Part shown: one piece after another, positions 32,422-43,890 of the stretch
How the letters are laid out: each line of letters starts with the position of its first letter
Position numbering within the stretch: the stretch's first letter is position 1
DNA from: Boesenbergia rotunda
Taxonomy: Eukaryota; Streptophyta; Magnoliopsida; Zingiberales; Zingiberaceae
Reading direction: 5' to 3'
Assembly: GCA_024364735.1 (NCBI GenBank)
Contig: JAGFNQ010000198.1
Span: 312,251 to 376,250 of the forward strand
Length of the DNA: 64,000 nucleotides
Program-made: the position numbers and the translations under genes
Notes under the pieces: generated by a model
Databases searched by the model: none
What the model saw: only the letters and a program-made list of their open reading frames with translations
What the model was told of the DNA's origin: nothing

Positions 32422-33584
32422 ATGGGTCATGGAGTGTTCCAAAGGAGTTGAAGACGGATTTAAAGTCTCAATCCTAGGGATTTGACACATTGGATTTGAG
32501 GATCATGCATAAAATATGACATTGGGGTCATATTACATGGAAGTTGATTTTTGATGTATAGATGTCATATAAATCAATGCTAAGGATGCATTGTGGTTTG
32601 GTATGAGCAGATACATCAAGAGGAGGTCAAAACTAGGACTTTGGGTCAAGGTTTAATTGAACCATTTAGATAGTTTTGAGTTTTGTGTCCATCTTGGGAT
32701 TGGTGATAGATATATTTTTGAATGTATTTTTCCCAAATAGACACGGGTACCACAAACCTCTCCACAAAATTTGGGAATTTTTGGAGATTTGTGAAATTTC
32801 TGGTGTATTTCTAAAATTGGGTCAGAAATGCTGAAAATAGAGTTTTCAAGATACCAGTCGACTGGTTCAGGGGACAGTCGACTGGTAACAGTGTTGTCGG
32901 AGAGAGACTAGCTACTGTTTGGTTTTTTGATGGGGATCAGTCGACTGGTAACTGTCGCAGTCGACTGATATAGGCTGAAACTGTTTTTCAGCAATCGAAA
33001 AGTGTCGTAATGATGCAAAACAAGTGTATAATCTTATGGGAGTTAATACACTTTGTTTATGATCACTAGAGGTTAAAGGATTCAATAAGAGGAAAATTAT
33101 TGGAGTCATTTTGATTTATGGCAAAGGGGGAGAAGTGTTGGGTTTAAGTAGGAAACCAAATACGTCTTTGCAAGAAATCCTTAATGATAAAAGAAAATTT
33201 TAAAATTAAAAAATTTTAAAAGTAAGGTGAAGAAATCCTAGTTCAAGGGGGAGCTTAGGTAAAGGGGGAACATTGTTGCTCATTTGGCGAAAGGGAAACC
33301 TTGAAGATGTTCTTAAAAAGCCTTTGTAAGTCCAATATAGGGGGAGCCTTGGAGAGGTTCTTAAGAAGCCCATTTTAGTAAAAGTCCTAAACTTATTGGG
33401 AAGGTTTAGGTGTGGGGATATCTTGTGATAGGATCCATGCATATTTGCATTGCATACGCATTGGCGATATAAGTCCAAGGTGACGTCTTGACAACGTAAG
33501 ACCAAATGGTTATTAGCATTGTATTTGCTATATATTTGTTTTCCCCAACTTAAACGTATTGCCAAACATCAAAAAGGGAGAGAT
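32422..33584 (+). other. 3' noncoding region of copy B
   Basis: No gene. It contains the internal module (TTGGGAT / TTTTCCCAAAT block, then GTCGAC palindromes at about 32850-32975), a single long-stem hairpin CCTAAAC...GTTTAGG at 33386-33410, and a polypurine tract (AAAAAGGGAGAGA, about 33570) immediately before the 3' LTR at 33585. Confidence 0.7.
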
Positions 33585-34431
33585 TGTTGGAGCAATCTAT
33601 GGTCTGAAGTGACCATGTGTTTTGATGTTTGGGCAAAGGGCTTAAGTTAGGTTCACCCTTGTGCTCGATATGTGTATTTGAGTGTGCAGGTTTGCAAGAT
33701 ACACATAGACTTAGTTGGACGTCTTCGGGTCCGGTGAAGGATGGCATGGGGAGACGAGTCGTGGGCTTGCATGCATCCGAGGGACCGTGGACAGCAAGGA
33801 TGATGAACTGAGGGAAGCGAACTTCAAGGCATACGCGAAGGATGACATGGGGAGACGAGCCGTGGGCTTGCATGCATCCGAGGGACGAGAGTTAAAGTCG
33901 AAGAAGGCTTGAAGGCAACAAGTCGAGGTTGTTGGATGAGGAGTCAGCTAAGTCGTGAGGGTTCGAGTGTTGACGGAATTGTACTCGGGAAGGGAAACCC
34001 TAGGTTTAGGGAGTTGGCAGTCGACTGATGCTGGGATCAGTCAACTGATGAAGAGCACAGAAAGATCAATCGACTGGTGTCGACTAGAATTCGAATCGTC
34101 GGTCTGTGACATTCGAATTCAAGGGGACCAGTCGACTGGTGTTAGGACCAGTCGACTGGTGTTAGCACCAGTCGACTGGTAACGATCTTTTTTGCATCGA
34201 GCACTATTTAGGAGAGCTCGTTTTTGGCTGAGTTTCTTTAACGAAATAGACTTGGTTAGAGCTTATTAGTAGTCTCCTAATGCTCAGGTATTGTCGAGGG
34301 TTTGTGGCGAGGTTTCTCCACCCATAAGGAACGACAAGAGCTAGCCGGAGGTCTTCCGGGGACTCATCCACCGACAGATCGGGATCGTCCACCTTACGGA
34401 CAGCCGTGGAGTAGGAATATCATCTCCGAAC

Positions 34432-35525
34432 TGTTGGAGCAATCGGCCCTAAGATGGTCCGGTGTGACCATGGGTTTTGATGTTTGTGCAAAGGGTTTAA
34501 GTTAGGTTTACCTGTGTATTTGATATACGTATGCTGAGTATGCAGGTTGTACAGGTACGCATATGGACTTGACTGGACGGCCTCAGTACGGTGAAGGATG
34601 GCATGGAGGCAAGCTGGAGGCTTGTGTGCGCATCTGAGGGACCATGGAGTGCAGGTACGATGAGCTGATGGGCGCGGACTTCGAGGCGTACGTGAAGGGT
34701 GGCATGGAGACAAGCTGGAGGCTTGCGTGCGCATCCGAGGGACGAGGGCCGAAGATGAAGAGGGCGCGAAGGCAACTGTCGAGGCTGCGGAGGAGGAGTC
34801 AGTCGAGTCGTGAGGGTACGAGTGCAGTGTGATTGTACTCGAGAAATCCTAGGGTTTGAGTGCGGAGTGGAATGTACTCAGGAGGGGAAACCTTAGGTGT
34901 GTGAGCAGGGCAGTCGACTGCCATTGTGGCAGTCGACTGGGACCACAACACACAGAGAATCGGGTCGACCCAAGGAGGGTCGACCAGTCGACTGCCAGTC
35001 GACTGGCTCCAGTCGACTGGTCCTGTACCAGTCGACTAGAGGTCGACCGTTGCGAAGGCGGCTGAGGCATTCATTGCATATTTTGTAGCCGTTGAAGCCT
35101 ACCAGTCGACTGGTAAGTGAGCAGTCGACTGGTGGCGTGATTTCCAGCCCGAGTCTATTTAAAGGAGGACTCGATCGGGCTGGGGTTTTTTGGGCGAATC
35201 TTTCTTGGAAAAAGCTTGATAGTAGCCTTGTGTGCTCAGGTGCTTGTAGAGGATTGTGGAGAGGTTTCTCCACCCACAAGGAGCTACACGAGATAGCCGG
35301 AGAGCATCCGGGGAGCGATCCGCCGAAGGATCAAGGGATTGTCCACCTCACGGACTGTCGTGGAGTAGGAGTTTCATCTCCGAACCACGTAAATCTGGTT
35401 GGTTAGCATTGTGTAGTTGTTAGTTTGTTTTTATTTGTATTTCCGTTGCGCAACTAACAACGTAGGTGAAGAAAGCACCGAAAATGCTATTCACCCCCCT
35501 CTAGCGTAGACAAACGACCCCAACA
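34432..35525 (+). repeat. 5' LTR of copy C (1094 bp)
   Basis: TGTTGGAGCAATCGGCCC to GACCCCAACA. Palindromes cluster at about 34908-35135, followed by TATTTAAA at 35156-35163. Confidence 0.93.
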
Positions 35526-35527
35526 AG

Positions 35528-35539
35528 TGGTATCAGAGC
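35528..35539 (+). other. Primer binding site of copy C
   Basis: Exact TGGTATCAGAGC two bases after the LTR end. Confidence 0.95.
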
Positions 35540-35596
35540 AAGGACTGCTCTTTTTGGACTAACCGCCAAAGGAGCAACCGCTAGAGGGCAAGAATC

Positions 35597-37153
35597 ATGG
35601 AAGACAAGCGTGGGGATGATATATACACTCCACCGGCCTATGATCATGAGGATTTCAAGCGTTGGAAGTCAAGGATGGAGATGTGGTTCATGATAGAGTG
35701 GGAATGCGTAATGGTATTGGAAGAACCATTTGAAATCCCTACGGACAAGCACGGGAAAAAGCTCCGCCCACGATATTGGACTCAAGAGTAACAAACATAC
35801 TCTAGGGCAAATGAGAAGGTAATGAATATCTTGATAAATGTTTTGCCTAACAATATTTTGAGTTGGGTAGGAAAATATCAAAATGCATGTGAATTGTGGA
35901 GCAAAGTGAAAAAGTATCATGAGAACCCTACACAAGCTCAAGAAGTACATAAGCCTGAAGAAGTAAGTTCAAGTGGAGAAGAGGAAAAAGAAAAAGAATC
36001 ATCTACATCATCAAGCGAAATGGAAGAAGTGTCAACTTCTTCAAGTGAGGAGGAGGAGCTAAGTGAAAGATCATCAACCTCCTCAAGAGAAGAAGAAGAG
36101 GCACTAATTTCAAGAATTGAGGGGGAGGAGAGACCCTCATCAATTCCGGATCAAGAGGAAGCTTCCACATCTTCCAAGGTTGAAGAAGTAGTCAACCTAG
36201 CCTCAACCTCCACCAAAGCAAGAACCAAGGACCACATCATATGCTTTGGGTGCAATGAAAAGGGACACTACAAAGATAAGTGCCCAAAAGGTAAAAAGGT
36301 GATAATCCCTAAACCCAAGTCCATTCAAGTTATATCTAATATGGGTTGTAGGGGTGGAGCCCAAGAAAAGAAAAAGAAGATTAGATGCTTCACTTGTGGA
36401 GAGCTAGGACACTATCACACTAAGTGCCCAAGGAGTAAAGAATTCAAGAAGATGGAGCATCTAAGAAGATGGGAGAAAGAGGAAAGGAAGAAACAAAGAT
36501 CACATCAAGGGAGAACTTCAAGGGTAAGGGAGGTAATTCCTAACCCTAGGGTAAAATGCAATTCAATTTCAAGTTCTTCCTTACATTTTAGAAATAATGA
36601 AAATTGCCCATCCATGCATGCTAGAATCAATGAGAAATGTTTAATGGTGCATAATTTTGGATTTAAGTATAATGATAGGAATACGGATAACAAGGTAGAT
36701 CATAATTCTAGAAAGAGCATACATCATGATAGACCTACGACTTATGCACCTAAGGATCAAGGTATTAACCCCAAGAAGGGGAGACACATGCCTAGAAAGA
36801 ATGGTAGGTCTAGAAATGTCCAAGGTGGACATGTGGACACTAAGGTCAAGAAATTAGAAAGGAAAAATCAAGCCTTGAGGGCAAGGCTTGATACATTAGA
36901 AAAGACACTAGAAAGATTCAAGGTTGGATCTAAGGGCCTAGACCTAGTGTTGAGTAGCCTAAAACCTAACTATGATAGATCGGGTTTGGGCTACCAAGCT
37001 AAGACCTCCAAGGCCAACAAAGAGAAATGTGCTGGCAAAGCACATAAATATGGCAAGGAGGGTAAGTCCAAGGATGGCAAGGGGTGTCATCCAAAGGGAA
37101 AGAAAGGCTTAACCAAGGACAAGTGTCTAAGGTTAAGAGAGTTCACGTTGTGA
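35597..37153 (+). pseudogene. Gag of copy C with a single in-frame stop
   Basis: The ATG at 35597 starts the same copia-type gag as in P1 (DFKRWKSRMEMWF, IPTDKHGKKLRPRYW). One TAA at 35789-35791 replaces a Gln codon (TQE-stop-QTYSRAN). The frame then continues unbroken through the acidic linker and both intact knuckles (CFGCNEKGHYKDKC and CFTCGELGHYHTKC) to 37153. The change CAA to TAA is the C-to-T type expected from cytosine methylation. Beyond 37130 a frameshift hides the GGxxHxCG-type tail. Without the stop the length would be about 518 codons. Confidence 0.88.
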
Positions 37154-39357
37154 TCAAGAGTCATCGGTGGCACACCGGTGTGGCCTAGTATGGTTGAGTC
37201 ACCTAGGGAGGTGGCTAGGACTAAGGGCTCAAGGGGGAGCTCTAGGAGCCTTTGGGGTCCATGGTAAATGGATCTCAAAAGTTTCTCCCTTAGGAAATTA
37301 GGTGAAATGTGCCAAAAGGGTTGGAGACTTGGGTAAGTCTTAATCCTAAATTTTGGCACATCAAAAGGTGAATTTAGGGAGAAAAGGTGAAAATAGGCTA
37401 TAATTGAAAAAATTGGGTTTAATAGTGGAATACCATGTAACTCAATAATAAAAATGAGTTATGATCAAGGAGAAGAGAATGCATTGAAGAAAAGTGAGAA
37501 TTAGAACTTCTAGGATTAGTTTATTTGATACACTTTGGAAGAAGTAAAGTTTTGTGCCAATCTTGGGATCCGAAGTACATTTATTTGGAAATATATTTTT
37601 CCCAAGTGAATATAGAATTCACAAATATCCTCGCAAAATTTCAAGATTTTTCGAATTTTCTGGAATTTCTACGACATTTCTGAAATTCACCAAGGAGGGC
37701 TGAAATTCAGCCACCAGTCGACTGGCTCAGATACCAGTCGACTGGTGGCAGGCAACTGGGGGTCGACTGGGAGGTCGACCAGGATCTCTGTATGCAAGAA
37801 AAACTGAAGGGCAGTCGACTGGGAATACCCCAGTCGACTGGAGCCAGTCGACTGGGACCATCCCAGTCGACTGGACTGGCACCAGAAAATTTCAGCCCAG
37901 AAACTCTCTGTTCGATTTGGGAGTCGACTGCCATTTGGGCAGTCGACTGGTACATGAGAGTAGGCATAAAAAGGGAGAGTTTCAATAATGAAAAGTTACA
38001 AGGTTGTTATGGGATATGTTGTAGGGTTAAAACTCTTAGTTATAACTTCATAGTCCTTGAATAAAATGTTATCCCATGATTTGATAAGAATTTATTGGAT
38101 TTTATGGAAATCAAGAAGGATTGATAAGGTTCCCTAGGTATCTAAGATTTAGAGGTTAAACAGGGAACATTGAGGACAATTCCATGTGTCGAATTATGAT
38201 GGGTAGGTTTGACAAACACATGGAATTAGAAATGAAATTGAGAGTTGATACTTAATGCAAAATCCGTAAGAAACTTAAATGTGTACCAAAAGTCAAGCAC
38301 ACTTGATATTTCCATGATATCATATTCTTCTAGGATAGGGTATATCCTAGCAAGTGTGCTTGCAAACTTTAGATTTTTAGGTTTTGTTGAGTTCTTTTTG
38401 GCACTAGAGAAAGATTGCCTCGAGCAAGCTTAAGGTGTCAAAGGGGAAGAACTCGGATGTTGGGTTGGGGTAACTCAACATGGTGTTTAGGAGGTTAAGT
38501 TGGGTAGAACTTAACCTGGGAAAAATGAAAATTGGGAGAAGGCATGGGTTAAGGGGGAGGTTGTCTCCAATTTGTCTTAATTTTCATAAGAAAACTTTTA
38601 GGTTTTATGTCAAACTTGGGAATGGTGATAGATACATAGCTAGATGTATTTTTCCCAAGTAGGTATGGGTACCACAAAGTTCTCCACGAAATTTGGGAAT
38701 TTTTAGAGATTTGTGGAATTTCTGACGCGTTTCTGAAATTCGGTCAGAAAACTGATTATCAGAGTATCAGTCGACTGCCCTGGGGGCAGTAGACTGGTCA
38801 GTGCTGATGTGGGTATCCAGCAGCTGACTTGAGATCCAAATGATAAGGGACAAGTGTATGGGGGTTTAGTACACTATGTTTAGGATCATTGGGGATGTTA
38901 AGAACCAATAATTGGGTAATTATTGGGTTCTTTTTTATGTATGGCAAAGGGGGAGAGATGTTGGGTTTAAGTGGGAAACCAAACATACCTTTGCTAGAAA
39001 CCCTATGTTTAGGGGAGCTAAGTTTGAGGAGGAGCATGGTTGCTCCATTTATGGCGTAAGGGGAATCTTGGAAAGGTTCTTAAAAAGCCTTTGTAAGTCC
39101 AGTGTAGGGGGAGCTGGGGAAAAGCTTTAAAAAGCCCATGTTGGTGAAAAATCCTAATTTGGAGGGTTAGGTGGGAAAATCCTAGCCTGGAGGGCTAGGT
39201 GTTAGAAAATCCTAACTTGGAGGGTTAGGTGTAGGATGCCTTGGGATAGGATCCATTTTGCATTGCATATGCATTTATTTAGCATGGTATTTGCTATTGA
39301 CTACTATCTTGCTTTCCCTAACTTAAACGGATTGCCAAACATCAAAAAGAGGGAGAT
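37154..39357 (+). other. 3' noncoding region of copy C with two palindrome modules
   Basis: Two copies of the internal module are present (about 37560-37960 and 38590-38800), each with a TTTTCCCAAGT block, a CACAAA...TTTGTGG-like stretch and GTCGAC palindromes. After the first lies a TATA-like CATAAAAAGG (37965-37974), but no ORF2 follows, unlike P1. Three CCTARY-GYTAGG hairpins lie at 39153-39231. No gene is seen. Confidence 0.65.
39153..39231 (+). repeat. Three hairpin units with co-varying arms
   Basis: The units are CCTAATTTGGAGGGTTAGG, CCTAGCCTGGAGGGCTAGG and CCTAACTTGGAGGGTTAGG, the same unit type as the array at 27625-28081. Confidence 0.9.
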
Positions 39358-40452
39358 TGTTGGAGCAATCGGCCCTAAGATGGTCCGGTGTGACCATGGG
39401 TTTTGATGTTTGTGCAAAGGGTTTAAGTTAGGTTTACCTGTGTATTTGATATGCGTATGTTGAGTATGCAGGTTGTACAGGTACGTATATGGACTTGACT
39501 GGACGGCCTCAGTACGGTGAAGGATGGCATGGAGGCAAGCTGGAGGCTTGTGTGCGCATCTGAGGGACCATGTAGTGCAGGTACGATGAGCTGATGGGCA
39601 CGGACTTCGAGGCGTACGTGAAGGGTGGCATGGAGACAAGCTGGAGGCTTGCGTGCGCATCCGAGGGACGAGGGCCGAAGATGAAGAGGGCGCGAAGGCA
39701 ACAGTCGAGGCTGCGGAGGAGGAGTCAGTCGAGTCGTGAGGGTACGAGTGCAGTGTGATTGTACTCGGGAAATCCTAGGGTTTGAGTGCGGAGTGGAATG
39801 TACTCAGGAGGGGAAACCTTAGGTGTGTGAGCAGGGTAGTCGACTGCCATTGTGGCAGTCGACTGGGACCACAACACACAGAGAATCGGGTCGACCCAAG
39901 GAGGGTCGACCAGTCGACTGCCAGTCGACTAGAATTGGTTCCAGTCGACTGGCTCCAGTCGACTGGAGGTCGACCGTTGCGAAGGCGGCTGAGGCATTCA
40001 TTGCATATTTTGTAGCCGTTGAAGCCTACCAGTCGACTGGTAAGTGAGCAGTCGACTGGTGGCGTGATTTCCAGCCCGAGTCTATTTAAAGGAGGACTCG
40101 ATCGGGCTGGGGTTTTTTGGGCGAATCTTGCTTGGAAAAAGCTTGATAGTAGCCTTGTGTGCTCAGGTGCTTGTAGAGGATTGTGGAGAGGTTTCTCCAC
40201 CCACAAGGAGCTACATGAGATAGCCGGAGAGCATCCGGGGAGCGATCCGCCGAAGGATCAAGGGATCGTCCAACTCACGGACTGTCGTGGTGTAGGAGTT
40301 TCATCTCCGAACCACGTAAATCTGGTTGGTTAGCATTATGTAGTTGTTAGTTTGTTTTTATTTGTATTTCCGTTGCGCAACTAACAACGTAGGTGAAGAA
40401 AGCACCGAAAACGCTATTCAACCCCCCTCTAGCGTAGACAAACGGCCCAACA
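39358..40452 (+). repeat. 3' LTR of copy C (1095 bp)
   Basis: Nearly identical to 34432-35525. Differences concentrate in the palindromic U3 segment at about 39915-39970. Confidence 0.93.
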
Positions 40453-40603
40453 CGAACCACGTAAAGGTTTGGTGTTAGCATTGTTTTAGTTTGTAGTTAA
40501 GTTTCCGCTTGCGCTTGCTAACACGTGTAGGAAGAAATCGTAATCGAAGTGGGTGAACGAGTATTCACCCCCTCTAGCTGCACGTCAAGGTCCCAACAAT
40601 TAT

Positions 40604-40672
40604 TAGACATCTAACAATCCTTGGAAAGAAGAAATCAAACTTGTCTAGATATAGTTGGGTCTAGAATGGCTC
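40604..40672 (+). pseudogene. Copia pol remnant, part 2: integrase segment between two insertions
   Basis: It continues the integrase interrupted at 26803 and reads ERRNQTCLDIVGSRMAQ in a frame resumed at 42090. Relative to the family, the preceding PGTPQQNGVA-type segment is missing, so a small deletion has occurred. Confidence 0.85.
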
Positions 40673-42089
40673 TGTTAGTGCAGGTGCACCACAGTCGAAC
40701 CTGTGTTTTGATGTTAGCAAAGGTTCAAGTTAAGCCTTGTTATTATCCGATAAAGCTAATAAGTGTGCAGGAATATTACTTCTGTGAAGCCTAGTTATGG
40801 CTTGGTAGAAGTCTTGGCAAATTATGGATACCAGATAGGAAGGCCAGATGGGTTGACATCTAGCAGAAAGTCTCGATAGGTCTGGAGGACCCGATACCGA
40901 GCAAGTGGAAGCTCTGGCATGCCGATGCAATGTCAAGCAATGAAGTCTAAATAGGTCTGGGAGACTGATGTTTGGCAGGTGAGTGAGATAAGCTCTTGGA
41001 GGAGAGTGTTGTGAGGTCGTGTCCTGATAGGACAACCTACGCGCTAATCCAACTAAAGCAACCTACAAAGGTTTCTCAATTAAGATCAAGATAGGTCTTA
41101 ATGTCGATTACTCATGTATATTATGCTTATATTTGTGCTAAGTCTATTTTGCATGGTTAATTCTTTACATATTATTTGTACTATACTAACACTTTCATTC
41201 AAATCAATCAAAGGTAGTCGACCAATGGTTCAGTCGACTGAACAAGTGATCGGTTGACCAATCAAGCCAACCTCAACCAGATTCAACATATTTTAGATGG
41301 ATCAGTCAACTGATCATCAGGATCAGTCGACCGATAAGGCAACCTCAGCCCGATTCAACATATTTCATATGAATCAGTCAACTAATCATCAGGATCAGTC
41401 GACCAATACACTTTTGGTATGGCACGACTTTGCAGATGGAAGCTTTTTCAATTTACTGATCAGGAGGATCAATTGACTGGATGCATTTATTACAGTGCCA
41501 ACTGAGAGGAGCAAAGAAGGAATGATATAGGGTTCGGTCAACCAAACTGGAGGTTCAGTCGACCAAAAGGATCAGTCGACTAAGCGGTTTTTCAATCGAC
41601 CGAATCATGCTTATATAAGGAGCTTAAGACCAGTGTACTCAACATTTCTTCCACTCGCCCTACATTCATTCTCTGCGTCAACAAACTGCTCAAGGACTAT
41701 TGCTACGACATCGGGAAGTACTTCGACACTACGCAATTCATGTCTACTCTACGTATCGGTATTCATTTATATTTTTGTACTTGTACTTGCATCTTAAAAG
41801 ATAGTTAGTATATTGTTATTAACATCCCTTACATCTTATACAACATTGCTTTCTCTGAAAGTTCTTCGGAGAAAGAATTATAGTGGATTGCCCAATAAAA
41901 GCGGTCGAAGACTGTGGGCCTTGAGTAGGAATTGCCGAAGGCTCCGAACCATGTAAAAGAAAAGAGTCTTATATTTTTCACTACTTGCTTTACTCTGCTT
42001 TGCACTACTTTATTTTATTTTGAAAACAAAAAGAAAGATTTACGAACGATTGATATTTATGCCCCCTCTCAATTTCCAATGATCCTATA
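40673..42089 (+). mobile_element. Solo LTR of another related family (1.42 kb)
   Basis: It begins TGTTAGTGCAGG and ends ATGATCCTATA (the canonical CA end is altered). The duplication is GGCTC at 40668-40672 and GGCTT at 42090-42094, and it splits the ATGGCTCAAG stretch of the copia integrase. It contains scattered CAGTCGACTGA-type and CGGTTGACC-type motifs. No gene is seen. Confidence 0.8.
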
Positions 42090-42094
42090 GGCTT

Positions 42095-43890
42095 AAGTTA
42101 ATTTGCCAATTTTCTATTGGGAAGATGCATTATTAGTTGCAACTTATATACTTAACCAAGTGTCTTCTAAGTCTATTCCATCTGCTCATATTAACGTTAG
42201 ACAGGCAAAAAATCATATTTGAATAATTTGAGACTTTGGGGTCAGTTGTCTATGTTCATGATAAGACTAACGAATATAGAAAATTAGGACATAGGGGTAA
42301 AACTGTATCTTTGTAAGGTATTTAAGAGTTATGTTTTTATTGTGGGCAACAAGATGGAATCATCTCTGAAATAGAGTTAAGAAATATTACTTTTCTCAAA
42401 ACTGAGTTCTCAATAAGAGGTGAAGTTTATAAAATAATTCCTTTATTTGCAACAGAGGAGGAGGATAATGTTCTTTTATTAATGGACGAAGTATCACGAG
42501 AGATACTATGAGTGGTTTGTCAATGAATAAGTTAATTTTTTAACCGCCTAACCTATTAAAAAGTAGCGATCAAATTATTCCTCGGAGAAGGTTTGACATT
42601 AAGAATGAACATCAATGATTCTCCCATTTAACGATTAGAAACCTCGAATGGTTGAGGAAGCATTGAGATGCTCAGTTAGAGAAAAAATAGAAAGTTGTAA
42701 TGGATGAAGAAATGAAGTCTATGAGAAAGAATAAAGTTTGGGATTTAGTTAATCTTTCTCCAGGCCGATTGGCTATTAGGAATAATTGAATTATCAAAAT
42801 TAAGAGGAAAGCAGATGAGTCAATTAATCGATACAAAGCTCGTCAAGTTGTAAAAGAATACACACAAATAGAAGGTATGATTTTGAAGAGACATTTTCCC
42901 TGTTGTGAGATTTATGTCAATACGTGTTATCTTAGCTATAGTAGCATATTTTGACTTGAAAGTATATCAAATAGATGTAAACAATGGTTTTCCTTAATGA
43001 TAATCTTCACGAGAACATGTATACGACACAACCAGAAGATTATATTGCTAAAGGTTAAGAGGATAAAGTATGTATACTTAAAAAGTTATATATGGTCTAA
43101 AGCAAGCGTCAAGACAAATGAATATAAGCTTTAAAGAAGTCATTTTATCTGATAGTTTCGAAATGATTAATAAGGATTATTGTGTTTACCAAAGAAAGGA
43201 AACAGGAAAGTTAGACATCTTACCAGTATATATTAATGATATGCTAATAGCTGAAATGATATAAAATTTATGATAGAAGTCAAATCATGACTTTCGTCAC
43301 AATTTGACGTAATAGATATGGAAGAAGTTGAGTAATCTTAGGAGTAAAGATCATTAGAGATCGATCAAAAAGGTTTTTGGGTTTGTCTCAACAACCTTAT
43401 ATCACTAAGATGCTACAATAATTTAATATGTCAAATTGCAACATTGAACAAATACCTGTATCAAAAGTTTTGTTCTAAGCAAAAATATGTATCCCAAGAC
43501 TCCTAGACAAATAGCCGAGATGGAAAAAAATCATATATATGTTAGTGTCATTGATAGTTTAGTATACATTATGTTAAGTACACGTCCTAATATCAGTTAT
43601 GTTGTTAGCTTAGTTAGTTGTTTCCAGTCGAACCCATGATCCAGACACTGGAAAGTGGTGAAGAAGATATGTAGATATCTCAAAGGGACATCAGATTATT
43701 ATTTCTGCTTCCATGCATCAAAGATGAGTATGAAAGGCTATATAGATATAAATTGGGCAAGGGACCTTGATGACAAAATAATTCATATCTGATTATACCT
43801 TCTTGTTGAATGGTGACGTCGTCTTATGGAACAATAAAAAATATGCTTATGTAATGTTGTCGACAATGTAAGCTGAGTATTATTAGATTA
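42095..43890 (+). pseudogene. Copia pol remnant, part 3: integrase end, RT, RNase H
   Basis: Pieces can be read in shifting frames. Integrase C-terminus: VNLPIFYWEDALLVATYILNQ. RT start: EEMKSMRKNKVWDLVNL, then INRYKARQVVKEYTQ. Later RT: KLDILPVYINDMLIAE, where the YVDD-type motif is changed. RNase H: YIMLSTRPNISYVVSLVSC, ending VMLSTM-stop-AEY near 43880. Many stops and frameshifts. The 3' LTR expected after it is absent, since an inverted LTR fragment begins at 43891. Confidence 0.85.

Larger units (their letters stand above)
34432..40452 (+). mobile_element. Complete gag-only LTR retrotransposon, copy C (6.0 kb)
   Basis: LTRs are at 34432-35525 and 39358-40452, the primer site at 35528-35539 and gag at 35597-37153; a polypurine tract (AAAAAGAGGGAGA) precedes 39358. 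The exact duplication CGAAC lies at 34427-34431 and 40453-40457. The two LTRs differ at few positions, mainly a rearranged cluster of GTCGAC palindromes. This makes it the youngest-looking insertion here, inside copy B. There is no pol. Confidence 0.94.
26804..40598 (+). mobile_element. Gag-only LTR retrotransposon, copy B, with three nested insertions
   Basis: The outer ends TGTTGGAGC (26804) and CCCAACA (40598) are flanked by the exact duplication ATTAT (26799-26803 and 40599-40603), which interrupts a copia integrase. It contains 5' LTR 26804-29686 (split by the solo LTR 27536-29425), gag from 29752 (split by the solo LTR 30074-31047) and a noncoding 3' region. The 3' LTR, 33585-34431 plus 40458-40598, is split by the complete element 34432-40452. 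Like its relatives it has no pol. Confidence 0.92.
33585..40598 (+). repeat. 3' LTR of copy B (33585-34431 and 40458-40598)
   Basis: TGTTGGAGCAATCTATGG starts the LTR. It is broken at 34431 by the insertion of copy C and resumes after the second CGAAC with CACGTAAAGG, ending CCCAACA. Its U3 has GTCGAC palindromes at about 34020-34185. Confidence 0.9.
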
